DNA from: an uncultured Oscillospiraceae bacterium | GTDB taxonomy: Bacteria > Bacillota > Clostridia > Oscillospirales > Oscillospiraceae | Reading direction: 5' to 3' | Assembly (NCBI GenBank): GCA_949494735.1 | Contig: CATABD010000005.1 | Coordinates: forward strand, 1-60,265 | DNA length: 60,265 nucleotides | Shown here: positions 42,383 through 49,933 of the stretch, one piece after another | Layout of the letters: each line of letters opens with the position of its first letter | Position numbering within the stretch: position 1 is the first letter of the stretch | Made by a program: the position numbers and the translations under genes | Notes under the pieces: model-generated | What the model saw: the letters and a program-made list of their open reading frames with translations, nothing else | What the model was told of the DNA's origin: nothing | The model's database searches: none

Positions 42383-43348
42383 TCAGCCCTCTCCTTTCTT
42401 CTGTTCCTCTAGGAACTGTTTCAACCACTCATTATTTTTCCGTACACGCTCTTGGCTGGGCTGGAAGTCCCGGGGCTGGGCCTTGGCCGGGGCGGCCTGC
42501 CGCCGGGGGGGCTTGTCCCCCTCCTCCACCTGCTGGGGCGTTTTATACCCCGCCTGGTGCCAGGAGAGCAGGATTTTGTTCATGTACGGCCAGTTCATGG
42601 CCTTTTTCTGGTAGACGGTGCGCTCGTAGGCCATGCGGATAAGCTCGTCGCTCACCCCCATATCCACCCAGGCGGCGATGTACTCCCGCTCCTTTTCCAC
42701 CGCGGGGCGGCGCTCCGTCACCCCCACGGCCTGGAGGATGGCCCATTCCCGGCCGTCCACCGCCTCCTGGCGGCGCAGGTAGTCCTCCGCCCGCTCCAGG
42801 GTGTCCAGCCCCAGCCGCTTCCACTGGAAGGCGGTGCGCTGGATGGCGGGCATCCGGGGACAGGCGGCGGGGCTGTTCTTTGCCCGCCGCTCCCGGCGGA
42901 TGGCCCAGCCGGTGAGCTGTATGATTACCTCCGGCGGCAGGCCCAGGTGGTCGTAGATGGTGTAGGCGCACCGCAGGTCGCTGTCGGTGAACACCCGGCC
43001 CAGCATCCCCTCCAGCTCCCGGCACAGCCCCTGGAACTCCGATTCCCCCTCCAGGGCGGCGGCCACGTCCCCCCGGGTGTACTCGGGGGGGCGGTCATCC
43101 CGCGCAGGGGGCGGGGGAGGGGCGTCCTGCCGGGGCCGTACCAGCCCCAGTTCCCCCAGCCGCGCCCAGGCGGGGCGCAGGCGGGCCTCCTCCCAGCGCA
43201 GGCGGGCGGAGACCTTGGACTGGTCCCCGCCGCACTCCAGAAGGGCCAGGTATAAAAGCGCCCCGTCCCCGTCGCCGGACTCCACCAGCAGCCGGGCGGC
43301 CTGGGCGGACATGGACAGTATTTCGTTGGGCAGCAGCAGCGGGGTCAA
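42383..43348 (-). CDS. DnaD-domain primosome protein
   Basis: 321 residues from a TTG start (AAGGTGG 8 bp upstream). N-terminal winged-helix-like region, then two DnaB/DnaD C-terminal modules (about 95-165 and 175-270), the second ending in the YMNKILLSWHQAGY motif (YxxxIxxxW) that binds ssDNA. The C-terminal basic/Gln-rich tail likely contacts DNA. Works with the DnaI-like loader. Confidence 0.88.
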   Translation of the reverse strand: MTPLLLPNEILSMSAQAARLLVESGDGDGALLYLALLECGGDQSKVSARLRWEEARLRPAWARLGELGLVRPRQDAPPPPPARDDRPPEYTRGDVAAALEGESEFQGLCRELEGMLGRVFTDSDLRCAYTIYDHLGLPPEVIIQLTGWAIRRERRAKNSPAACPRMPAIQRTAFQWKRLGLDTLERAEDYLRRQEAVDGREWAILQAVGVTERRPAVEKEREYIAAWVDMGVSDELIRMAYERTVYQKKAMNWPYMNKILLSWHQAGYKTPQQVEEGDKPPRRQAAPAKAQPRDFQPSQERVRKNNEWLKQFLEEQKKGEG

Positions 43349-43401
43349 GGGCCATCCACCTTCTCTCGTTTCATAGGGCTTCTATTCTACCTGATTCCGG
43401 C

Positions 43402-43438
43402 AAAAAAATCAACCGCCCCGCCAAATCTGGCGGGGCGG
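43402..43438 (-). terminator. Terminator of the small zinc-ribbon gene
   Basis: Stem CCGCCCCGCC/GGCGGGGCGG (43413-43422, 43429-43438), followed on the minus strand by TTGATTTTTTTG. Confidence 0.85.
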
Positions 43439-43444
43439 CCGGTT

Positions 43445-43651
43445 TTACGCTCCCTCTTTCAGCTTGCCCACGTCGTCCAGATAGATGGACACCTCGCCGC
43501 ACGCCGGGCAGACGGCCACCCGGGGCTTTCCGATGCGCCCGCTGAACAGCTTGTTCTCCTGGGTGGACAGCACCACGCCGTAGCCCGCGCCCTCCACCTT
43601 CACCGTGCAGCCCTCCTGCATTTGGGCGCCGCACCTGAGACAGTTTCGCAT
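43445..43651 (-). CDS. Small zinc-ribbon protein
   Basis: 68 residues. CLRCG at the N-terminus and CPACGE near residue 48 form a four-Cys zinc ribbon around a beta-rich core with VKVEGAGYGVVLS. I chose ATG 43651, 8 bp after AAGGAGG, over ATG 43657, which is only 2 bp away from it. Conserved small clostridial protein of unknown role. Confidence 0.7.
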   Translation of the reverse strand: MRNCLRCGAQMQEGCTVKVEGAGYGVVLSTQENKLFSGRIGKPRVAVCPACGEVSIYLDDVGKLKEGA

Positions 43652-43698
43652 TGCCATAGCCTCCTTGTTTGTGGTTCTCCCCGGTCTCCCGTTTCACA

Positions 43699-44499
43699 CT
43701 ACAGTTTTCCGCCGGGCCTGCCCAGCTTCAGGCACCAGTAGGAGTACACCGACTGGCCCACGCCCCAGATGACGCAAACCGCCAGGACGGGCAGGAACCC
43801 CCAGTCGAAAAACATCCCGCCCAGGAGGAACACCAGCCACAGCGCAAGGCAGGCCTGGGACACGGCCTGGTACGCCTTGTAGGCGCACTGGCCGATGACC
43901 GCCCGCTCCGCCTCGTCGCAGCTGTCCAGCCACTTCTTCTGGAACTTGGTGTCGTACACCGAGCCGTGCTTTTCCGGGTTGAGGGTCTTGGTCAGATCCA
44001 CCAGCTTCTGCTGGAGTACCACACACACCGCGAAATGGGCCAAAAACGCGCCCAGTCCGCTGAAAAACATCTGGGCCGGCATCATCCGGGGCGTCCCCGC
44101 GTCGTTCACAAAGTCGGCGGTCATGGCCGCCAGCAGGAACAGGTTGGCGATCAGGGCCAGCCCGGTGATCCAGACGCACACGGCCAGCCTTGCCTCGATC
44201 TCGCTGCCGACGGACTCGTCCTCCCCGTCCCAGGCGGAAAGCTGCTTTTTCGCGCCGAAATAGATGGGCAGGCAGATTGCCAGCTCGAGCAGGGGCAGGG
44301 CGACGAGCAGCGGGGCCGCCGCATACCGGGTAAACCACGCCCCGGCGGCGGCCAGGGCGTCCCGCAGGTTTTCCACCCTCAAAAAGACCAGGGCCAATCC
44401 CAAGGCTACGCCCCCCACAAGGGACAGCGTTATAATCAGGGCAAATTTGGGCAGGGCCTTTTTATTTTCCCGCCTGGCCGCGTCGTTATTGTCTTTCAT
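43699..44499 (-). CDS. DUF3169-family membrane protein
   Basis: 266 residues, six or seven hydrophobic segments, and the family-type central motif LNPEKHGSVYDTKFQKKWLDSCDEAERAVIGQCAYKAY, here split by spans. DUF3169 proteins are paired with a small XRE regulator, exactly as here: the regulator gene overlaps by 14 bp upstream. Function unknown, possibly envelope stress or immunity. Confidence 0.85.
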   Translation of the reverse strand: MKDNNDAARRENKKALPKFALIITLSLVGGVALGLALVFLRVENLRDALAAAGAWFTRYAAAPLLVALPLLELAICLPIYFGAKKQLSAWDGEDESVGSEIEARLAVCVWITGLALIANLFLLAAMTADFVNDAGTPRMMPAQMFFSGLGAFLAHFAVCVVLQQKLVDLTKTLNPEKHGSVYDTKFQKKWLDSCDEAERAVIGQCAYKAYQAVSQACLALWLVFLLGGMFFDWGFLPVLAVCVIWGVGQSVYSYWCLKLGRPGGKL

Positions 44500-44701
44500 C
44501 GTTCTCCCCCTCTAAACTGAAAATGTCCTCCACCGTCACCCCGCAGATTTTCGCCAGGGTGAGGGCCAGCGTCACCGACGGGGAGTAGTCCCCCCGCTCG
44601 ATGAGGCTGATGGTCTGCCGGGACACCCCGGCCAGCCGCCCCAGCTCCTGCTGGTTGACGCCCAGCGCCGCCCGGCGCTCCTTCAAGCGGTTTTTCAGCA
44701 T
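44486..44701 (-). CDS. Small XRE-family repressor
   Basis: 71 residues, an HTH and little else (NRLKERRAALGVNQQELGRLAGVSRQTISLIERGDYSPSVTLAL). GGAGG precedes the ATG. It probably binds the three 21-bp repeats at 44932-44994 and represses its own three-gene operon. Confidence 0.9.
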   Translation of the reverse strand: MLKNRLKERRAALGVNQQELGRLAGVSRQTISLIERGDYSPSVTLALTLAKICGVTVEDIFSLEGENDERQ

Positions 44702-44716
44702 GGCCGCGCCTCCCGC

Positions 44717-44920
44717 TCAGTTGGACGCCTTCCCCGGCTCAGAGGGCTTCTCCTCCGAGAGGATTTTTTCACAGCCGCGCCGGAGCCAGCCCTTCTCCCC
44801 GGCCATGCGCTCATGGGCCTCCCGGATCCCGTTGCGCACCGCCCACTTGACCACGAAGTACAGCGCGCACAGCACAATCAGCGCCGTGCCCCCGCTCACA
44901 CCCAGTTCATTCCAAAGCAT
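44717..44920 (-). CDS. Small single-span membrane protein
   Basis: 67 residues with one membrane helix (GGTALIVLCALYFVVKWAV) and a charged cytoplasmic tail. ATG 44920 is 8 bp after GGAGG; ATG 44926 is too close to it. First gene of the XRE/DUF3169 operon. No known family. Confidence 0.7.
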   Translation of the reverse strand: MLWNELGVSGGTALIVLCALYFVVKWAVRNGIREAHERMAGEKGWLRRGCEKILSEEKPSEPGKASN

Positions 44921-44931
44921 CGTCATTTCCT

Positions 44932-44994
44932 CCTGACAGTTTTCTTTGTCGTTCTGACAAGCTCTTTTGTCGTTTTGACAACTTTATTTGTCGT
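44932..44994 (-). repeat. Three contiguous 21-bp operator repeats
   Basis: Each unit on the minus strand reads ACGACAAA-n5-YTGTCA-n2: a GACAA/TTGTC dyad repeated every 21 bp, two helical turns. Units at 44932-44952, 44953-44973 and 44974-44994. They fill the transcribed leader between the promoter and the ribosome site, overlapping the latter. Confidence 0.85.
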
Positions 44995-44998
44995 CCAG

Positions 44999-45027
44999 AG
45001 AATACCACAGCCGGGAGGCGCTGTCAA
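44999..45027 (-). promoter_or_regulatory. Promoter of the XRE/DUF3169 operon
   Basis: Minus strand: perfect TTGACA (45022-45027), 17 bp, TATTCT (44999-45004). Confidence 0.8.
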
Positions 45028-45073
45028 GGGGTGTTGCGCAAATTTTTCGAAGTTGTTAAATTTTCCCCGGGGC

Positions 45074-45102
45074 TTGTCAGATCGGGTCGAATTATGTAAA
45101 AT
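45074..45102 (+). promoter_or_regulatory. Promoter of the SLH-GH25 gene
   Basis: TTGTCA (45074-45079), 17 bp, TAAAAT (45097-45102), 43 bp before the ATG; divergent from the XRE operon promoter. Confidence 0.7.
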
Positions 45103-45144
45103 GGTAGGCACGACACCAACACCCCCGGGAGGAAAGGAGACCCC

Positions 45145-46536
45145 ATGAAAAAACGCATTGCAGTCCTGTTCCTGGCCCTTGTGCTGGCCTTCAGCTCCAG
45201 CACCACCGCCCTGGCCGCCGAGGTATCCCCCTTTAGCGACCTGCACCCGGAGCACTGGGCCTATCCCTACGTCTCCGCCCTGCACCAGGCGGGGGTGGTG
45301 GGCGGCTATCCCGACGGCACCTTCCAGGGGGAAAACGACGTGACCTGGGGGGAGGTCTTCAAGCTGCTGCTGCTGGCCGTGGGCGTGGAGGAGCCGGAGC
45401 GGGACCCGGAAAAGCACTGGGCCTACCCCTACATCCAGCTGGCCCTGGACAACCGTCTGGTCTATGCCTTTTTGGAGGAGTACCTGGACGCCGCCCCCGC
45501 CCGGCTGGACGTGGCCCGGATGGCCGCCCGCGCCCTGGACCTCACCGACATCTCGGGGGAGAGCCCCTATACCGACTGCGCCGACGGCTACGTGGTGGAG
45601 CTGTTTGAAAAGGGTATTATGAACGGCACTGTGGAGGCGGACGGCCTGCGGTATTTTTACCCCGACCGGCCCATCTCCCGGCAGGAGCTGTCCGCCGTGG
45701 TGTGGCGGATGATGAACGTGGACTACCACGAGGGGATGTTCTATTTCCGCAACTACTGGCTGGACGGGCTGGAGGGGGTCCCCCCCATCGCCTACGCCCC
45801 GGAGCAGTTCGTCAAGAACGAGCTGGGCCGGCTGGACTACACCGGCGGCTACTACACCCGGGGCATCGACGTGTCCGGCCACAAGGGGGAGATCGACTGG
45901 AACGCCGTGGCGGCGGACAACATTGACTTCGCCATCATCCGGGCGGGCAACCGGCTCTACGGCAAGGACGGCTCCGGCGCGGTGCTGGAGGACTCCTGGT
46001 TCGACAAGAACATGCAGGGGGCCATCGCCGCCGGGCTGGACGTGGGGGCCTACTTCTTCTCCAACGCCATCACCCTGGAGGAGGCGGTGGAGGAGGCCGA
46101 CCTGCTCATCTCCAAGCTGGAACCCTACCGGCAGTACATCACCTATCCCGTGGTGTGCGACTGGGAGTACCTGGGGGGCAATAAATCCCGGGCCTACGGG
46201 GTGGACGCCAGAATCATCACCGACTGCGTGGACGCCTTCTGCCAGCGGGTGGCTGCGGCGGGCTACCAGCCCATGTTCTACTTCAACGACTACTGCGGCT
46301 ATGTGAAGTTCGACCTGAGCAAGCTCACCCAGTACCCCTTCTGGTACGCCGAGTACGCCGACGCCCCCGATTTCCGCTACCACTTCCAGATGTGGCAGTA
46401 CTCCTCCAAGGGCAAGGTGGCGGGCATCGGCTCCGACGTGGACATGAATTTGTGCTTTGTGCCCTGGCCCGGCGCCACCCGGGTCCCCGGGATGGTCCCC
46501 GCACCCGCCCCAACCCCGTCCCCCCTGGGGGGCTGA
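45145..46536 (+). CDS. Secreted GH25 lysozyme-like muramidase with N-terminal SLH repeats
   Basis: 463 residues. Signal peptide cleaved near ALA-AE (about residue 25). Residues 28-195 carry three SLH-like modules (FSDLHPEHWAYPYVSALHQAGVVGGYPDGTF, KHWAYPYIQLALDNRLV, YVVELFEKGIMNG plus ISRQELSAVVWR). Residues about 235-445 are a GH25 domain: RGIDVSGHKGEIDWNAVAADNIDFAIIRAG, GAYFFSNA, PVVCDWEY with the catalytic Asp/Glu, and MWQYSSKGKVAGI near the end. Cleaves glycan strands while tethered to the wall by SLH. Confidence 0.92.
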   Translation: MKKRIAVLFLALVLAFSSSTTALAAEVSPFSDLHPEHWAYPYVSALHQAGVVGGYPDGTFQGENDVTWGEVFKLLLLAVGVEEPERDPEKHWAYPYIQLALDNRLVYAFLEEYLDAAPARLDVARMAARALDLTDISGESPYTDCADGYVVELFEKGIMNGTVEADGLRYFYPDRPISRQELSAVVWRMMNVDYHEGMFYFRNYWLDGLEGVPPIAYAPEQFVKNELGRLDYTGGYYTRGIDVSGHKGEIDWNAVAADNIDFAIIRAGNRLYGKDGSGAVLEDSWFDKNMQGAIAAGLDVGAYFFSNAITLEEAVEEADLLISKLEPYRQYITYPVVCDWEYLGGNKSRAYGVDARIITDCVDAFCQRVAAAGYQPMFYFNDYCGYVKFDLSKLTQYPFWYAEYADAPDFRYHFQMWQYSSKGKVAGIGSDVDMNLCFVPWPGATRVPGMVPAPAPTPSPLGG

Positions 46537-46554
46537 CACCCCGAAAGACCACAA

Positions 46555-46589
46555 GGGAGGCATGGCCTGACGGCCATGCCTCCCCTTTT
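46555..46589 (+). terminator. Terminator after the GH25 gene
   Basis: Perfect 13-bp stem GGGAGGCATGGCC/GGCCATGCCTCCC with TGAC loop, followed by CTTTTCG; sits between convergent genes. Confidence 0.85.
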
Positions 46590-46598
46590 CGTCCCCTG

Positions 46599-47561
46599 TC
46601 ATCCCAGATACCGCGCCAGGTACTCCTCCACCTTTTCCATGTAGAGGGCGTACATGGCGTTGTCGTTTTGCAGCCCGTGGCCGGAGTGCTCAAACACAAG
46701 GTACTCGTGGGGGACGCCGTGCCCGGTGAGCGCCGCGTCCAGCCGCCTGGAGGCGGCAAACGCCTGCACCCTGTCCCACGCCCCGTAGGCGTGGACGGAG
46801 GGCGGACTGTTCTCATCCACCCACATGGCCGCGGAGATGTCCTTCACCGCGTCCAGGTAGGAGCCGTCCGCCAGCATGTCCGCCGTGATTTCTTTCCCGG
46901 ACATGGCATAAAACAGCCCCGCCATCCCGCTGTAGTCCCCACTGGGATCCACGGCCTTGGGATGATGGGGGTCGGCCCCCATATTGATCCAGTCCTCCAG
47001 GTAGAAGCAGGACGGCCCCACCGCCCCGAATACCAGCTTTACCGGCACAGGCGACGTACCCGCGTCCCGGTAGGCGTACAGCATGGCCAGCGTGTGGCCC
47101 GCCGAGCCCCCCGCCGCCGCCATCCGGTCGATGGGATAGCCCAGCCGTTCCGCCTCTGCCAGCACAAAGGGGATGCTGTCCCGGATCTCCGCCGACTGCG
47201 TATACACGTTGGCGTCCGGGTGGGCCTCGCCAAACAGGGTATAGTTGATGCCCGCCGCCACATAGCCCTTGGAGCACAGCCACTTGAGCATCTCCCCGTC
47301 GCCGCTCTTGTCGCCGCCGGTGAACCCGCCCGGATGGAGGTACACCACCAGGCCGTAGCTCTCCCTGCCCGCATCCGCCGGGAGGTAGAGGTCGAACCTG
47401 TTGGCCTCGCCCTCCCCATAGGGCAGGTCGGTGTGGATGGTTCCCACCGTGCCGTCCCACTGGACCGTATACTTCCCGCCGGTGGGGTCATAGGTCATTT
47501 TGAACAGGGCGGACGCGGCAAAGGCCGCCAGGAACGCCCCCGCATAGATAAAGCCCCACAT
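46599..47561 (-). CDS. Membrane-anchored alpha/beta hydrolase (esterase/lipase family)
   Basis: 320 residues from ATG 47561; the open frame to 47747 is a shadow over a smaller gene. One N-terminal span (FIYAGAFLAAFAASALF) places the enzyme outside. Hydrolase motifs: oxyanion loop YLHPGGFTGGDK, nucleophile G-G-S-A-G-H, late acid in VHAYGAWD and His in FEHSGHGL. Resembles BD-FAE-type carbohydrate esterases. Divergent from a TetR regulator that likely controls it. Confidence 0.85.
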   Translation of the reverse strand: MWGFIYAGAFLAAFAASALFKMTYDPTGGKYTVQWDGTVGTIHTDLPYGEGEANRFDLYLPADAGRESYGLVVYLHPGGFTGGDKSGDGEMLKWLCSKGYVAAGINYTLFGEAHPDANVYTQSAEIRDSIPFVLAEAERLGYPIDRMAAAGGSAGHTLAMLYAYRDAGTSPVPVKLVFGAVGPSCFYLEDWINMGADPHHPKAVDPSGDYSGMAGLFYAMSGKEITADMLADGSYLDAVKDISAAMWVDENSPPSVHAYGAWDRVQAFAASRRLDAALTGHGVPHEYLVFEHSGHGLQNDNAMYALYMEKVEEYLARYLG

Positions 47562-47593
47562 GACCCGTCCCCTCTTCCGTGTTTTTTCCCCGC

Positions 47594-47728
47594 TCACAGG
47601 AAATTCCCCCCAAACAGCGTGCCGCCCAGCAGCAGGTTCAGCGCCGCCCGCATCGCCAGGCGGCCCAGCGCCGCCCCCGCCAGTATTACCGCGGCCAAGA
47701 TGACGAGCCGTTTTCGCGTCAGTGTCAT
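47594..47728 (-). CDS. Possible 44-residue membrane microprotein
   Basis: ATG 47728 to TGA 47594. Sequence begins MTLTRKRLVILAAVILAGAA and continues as one Leu/Gly/Ala-rich membrane helix with positive N-terminus. A GGAAT/AAGGA ribosome-like run lies about 9 bp upstream. First in the transcript from the TTGACA promoter at 47796-47824, 32 bp before the hydrolase gene. Supported only by composition and position. Confidence 0.45.
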   Translation of the reverse strand: MTLTRKRLVILAAVILAGAALGRLAMRAALNLLLGGTLFGGNFL

Positions 47729-47754
47729 GGCGCCCATTCCTTCCCAATCAGTTC

Positions 47755-47824
47755 TTGACTTTTTGCCGCGGCAGGTGTAGCATCATGATGCGGCAAGTGT
47801 AACACTTGCATTGGAATCTGTCAA
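47755..47824. promoter_or_regulatory. Divergent TetR/hydrolase control region
   Basis: Leftward: TTGACA (47819-47824), 17 bp, TACACT (47796-47801). Rightward: TTGACT (47755-47760), 17 bp, TAGCAT (47778-47783). A perfect palindrome GCAAGTGT-a-ACACTTGC (47793-47809) covers the leftward -10, and GCATCATGATGC (47780-47791) covers the rightward -10. Likely TetR operators. Confidence 0.7.
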
Positions 47825-47867
47825 GCAAACCGGAAAAATGCTACAAAAAGGGGTCAAATGTAGCGCC

Positions 47868-48371
47868 ATGAATAACGCGGAGCGAAACACCTACGTTAAG
47901 CGGCAGCTCACCGCCGCCCTGCTGGAGCTGCTGGAGGAAAAGGAGCTGCGGGATATCTCCGTCAGCGAGATTGCCGCCGCGGCGGGGGTCCACCGGGTGT
48001 CCTTCTACCGCAGCTTCAACGAGAAGGAGGACATCCTGCGGGAGCACATGAACGCCACCTACCGGCGGTGGGAGGGGGCGCGCGTCCCGTCCGGGGAGCC
48101 GGCGTCCGAACAGGAGGCCATCGTCGGCCTGTTCGCCTATATGGTCCGCAACGGGGCGTTCTACCGCCTGCTCTACCGCCGGGGGCTGTTCCACCTGTTC
48201 AAGGAGGTGCTGCTGTCCAACGTAGGACCCAGGCCGGAGTTCTCCAACCACGCCGCCTATGCCACCGCCTTTCTGGCCAACGGCATTTACGGCTGGATCG
48301 CGGAGTGGGCCGCCCGGGGGATGCAGGAATCCCCGGAGGAGATGGCGGCGCTGCTCCGGGAGAGGCTGTAA
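47868..48371 (+). CDS. TetR-family transcriptional regulator
   Basis: 167 residues from ATG 47868; earlier in-frame starts lie in the operator region. N-terminal TetR HTH (YVKRQLTAALLELLEEKELRDISVSEIAAAAGVHRVSFYRSFNEKEDIL) with a C-terminal TetR_C-like helical domain (FAYMVRNGAFYRLLYRRGLFHLF, FLANGIYGWIAEWAARGM), as in DhaS-like regulators. Probably represses itself and the divergent hydrolase. Confidence 0.9.
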   Translation: MNNAERNTYVKRQLTAALLELLEEKELRDISVSEIAAAAGVHRVSFYRSFNEKEDILREHMNATYRRWEGARVPSGEPASEQEAIVGLFAYMVRNGAFYRLLYRRGLFHLFKEVLLSNVGPRPEFSNHAAYATAFLANGIYGWIAEWAARGMQESPEEMAALLRERL

Positions 48372-48408
48372 AACGCGCCCTCCCCATATGGTTGGGGCGG
48401 GCGCGTTT
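48371..48408 (+). terminator. Terminator between convergent genes
   Basis: Stem AAACGCGCCC (48371-48380) with GGGCGCGTTT (48399-48408) plus inner CCCC/GGGG; T-rich on both sides, so bidirectional. Confidence 0.75.
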
Positions 48409-48414
48409 GCCTTC

Positions 48415-49335
48415 TCATCCGATGAACTCGTGGAGGAGGGAGCCGGGCAGAACCAGTTGAGGGTCGATGGTCTCGAAGCGGTCCAGGGCGGCCACCAGCT
48501 CCAGCAGCTCCCCACGCCGCTGGTTTTTCTCCGGCACCGCCGCCATGAGGGGCCTGGCGTAGCAGGCCATCACCGGGACCTCGTAGGCCAGGGCGGTGTC
48601 GAACTTGATGTGGGCAGTGTCCTTGTAGGGGGAGATGTACAGTTTCTCACCCCGGCGCACGTTGGCCCACATGTCCAGGGTGCCCCCCACGTCGGTGCCC
48701 CGGAAGTTGTAATCCCGCACCGCCCGCCGGGTAAGGCGCAGCCAGGTGCGCTTGAACATCACCCTGCCGTCCTCCCCCTTGACGTCGCTCCGTGCGGAGA
48801 CGTACAGCCGGGTGGCGTCCGGGTGGCGGCTGGTGAGCTGGGTGTTCAGGGCATGGATTCCCTCGAAAATGGCCACCTCGTCCGGCCCCAGCTTCAGCGG
48901 CCTGCCCCGGCTGTCGTTGCGCATCTGCCGGGCAAACTCGAACTTGGGCACCAGGATCCACTCCCCCCGGGTCAGCTTGGCAAAGTGTTCGTCCAGCAGC
49001 TTCAGATCCATCATCTCCGGGGACTCGTAATCAATGGCCCCGCCGGGGGTGCGGGGCGTGCACTCCCGGTCAGGGCGCATGAAGTAGTCGTCCATGGACA
49101 CCGCGTGGGCGCGCACCCCCCGGCGCTCCAGCTCCTGGCTGAGCTTTTCCGCCGTGGTGGTCTTGCCCGAGCCGGAGGGGCCGGACAGCAGCACCACCGG
49201 GCTCTTCTTCATATTCCCGCAGATCTTCTCGGCGGCCCAGGCGATTTTGTCCTGGTAGCCCCGGTCACACTCCGCCATGAAGCCTACCGGGTCGCGCCGC
49301 ACGGCTGCGTTGATGTGGGAAAGTCGATACGCCAT
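48415..49335 (-). CDS. Uridine-kinase/phosphoribulokinase-family nucleoside kinase
   Basis: 306 residues, GGAGG 7-8 bp before the ATG. A P-loop (GPSGSGKTTTAEKL) at about 50, SMDDYFMRPDRECTP, GGAIDYESPEMMD, IFEGIHALN and the lid region RLTRRAVRDYNFRGTD place it in the uridine kinase-like clade that has an extra N-terminal helix of about 40 residues. Substrate may be uridine/cytidine or another small ribonucleoside. Confidence 0.88.
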   Translation of the reverse strand: MAYRLSHINAAVRRDPVGFMAECDRGYQDKIAWAAEKICGNMKKSPVVLLSGPSGSGKTTTAEKLSQELERRGVRAHAVSMDDYFMRPDRECTPRTPGGAIDYESPEMMDLKLLDEHFAKLTRGEWILVPKFEFARQMRNDSRGRPLKLGPDEVAIFEGIHALNTQLTSRHPDATRLYVSARSDVKGEDGRVMFKRTWLRLTRRAVRDYNFRGTDVGGTLDMWANVRRGEKLYISPYKDTAHIKFDTALAYEVPVMACYARPLMAAVPEKNQRRGELLELVAALDRFETIDPQLVLPGSLLHEFIG

Positions 49336-49387
49336 GGCGGCGCCTCCTTAAACAGTTGGTATAACGGCCAAAGGGGCTGACGCCCCG

Positions 49388-49924
49388 TCATAGGCGCAGT
49401 TCCATCTGCACGTCCCAAGGTTCGGCGGCGGCGTGATGGGCGTCCGATTCCTCCGCCTCCACGCAGCCCAGCGCCCGGTAGGCGGCGACCACCTCCGCCG
49501 CCGAGTGGGCGGAAATGTAGAGCTTTTCCGCCCCCGCCTCCCGGGCTGCGGCGCAGGCCAGACGGAACAGCGCTCCGCCCACGCCCCGCCCCCGGTGCGG
49601 CTCCGACACATAGAACAGCGCCAGGTCAGCGTACTGCCCACGGCTGCCCAACCGCTCCCCGGCCAGGGCGGCGAAGCCCACAACCTCCCCGCCGGAAAAG
49701 GCCCCGAAGGCCGCGCCGCCGCCCTCCACGGCGCGGAGCACCTGCGCCGCCATATCCCGGCGCTCCTCCGGCCTCCAGTCCTCGATATACTCCACCGGGC
49801 GCAGCTCCAGCGCCCCGCCCACCCGCCGCCAGCACTCCCTCACATGCTGGCGGCGGACAAATTGATCCAGTGAACGTATTGTAAAGTTTCCCGCCCCCAG
49901 CGGTTCGTATGCCATTTCATCCAT
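49388..49924 (-). CDS. GNAT-family acetyltransferase
   Basis: 178 residues. The N-terminal 45 residues are a helical extension; the GNAT core has ADLALFYVSEPHRGRGVGGALFRLACAAAR (acetyl-CoA loop RGRGVGGA), LYISAHSAAEVVAAYRALGCVEA. Target unknown. Lies upstream of the uridine-kinase-like gene on the same strand. Confidence 0.88.
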   Translation of the reverse strand: MDEMAYEPLGAGNFTIRSLDQFVRRQHVRECWRRVGGALELRPVEYIEDWRPEERRDMAAQVLRAVEGGGAAFGAFSGGEVVGFAALAGERLGSRGQYADLALFYVSEPHRGRGVGGALFRLACAAAREAGAEKLYISAHSAAEVVAAYRALGCVEAEESDAHHAAAEPWDVQMELRL

Positions 49925-49933
49925 CCTGCGCTC

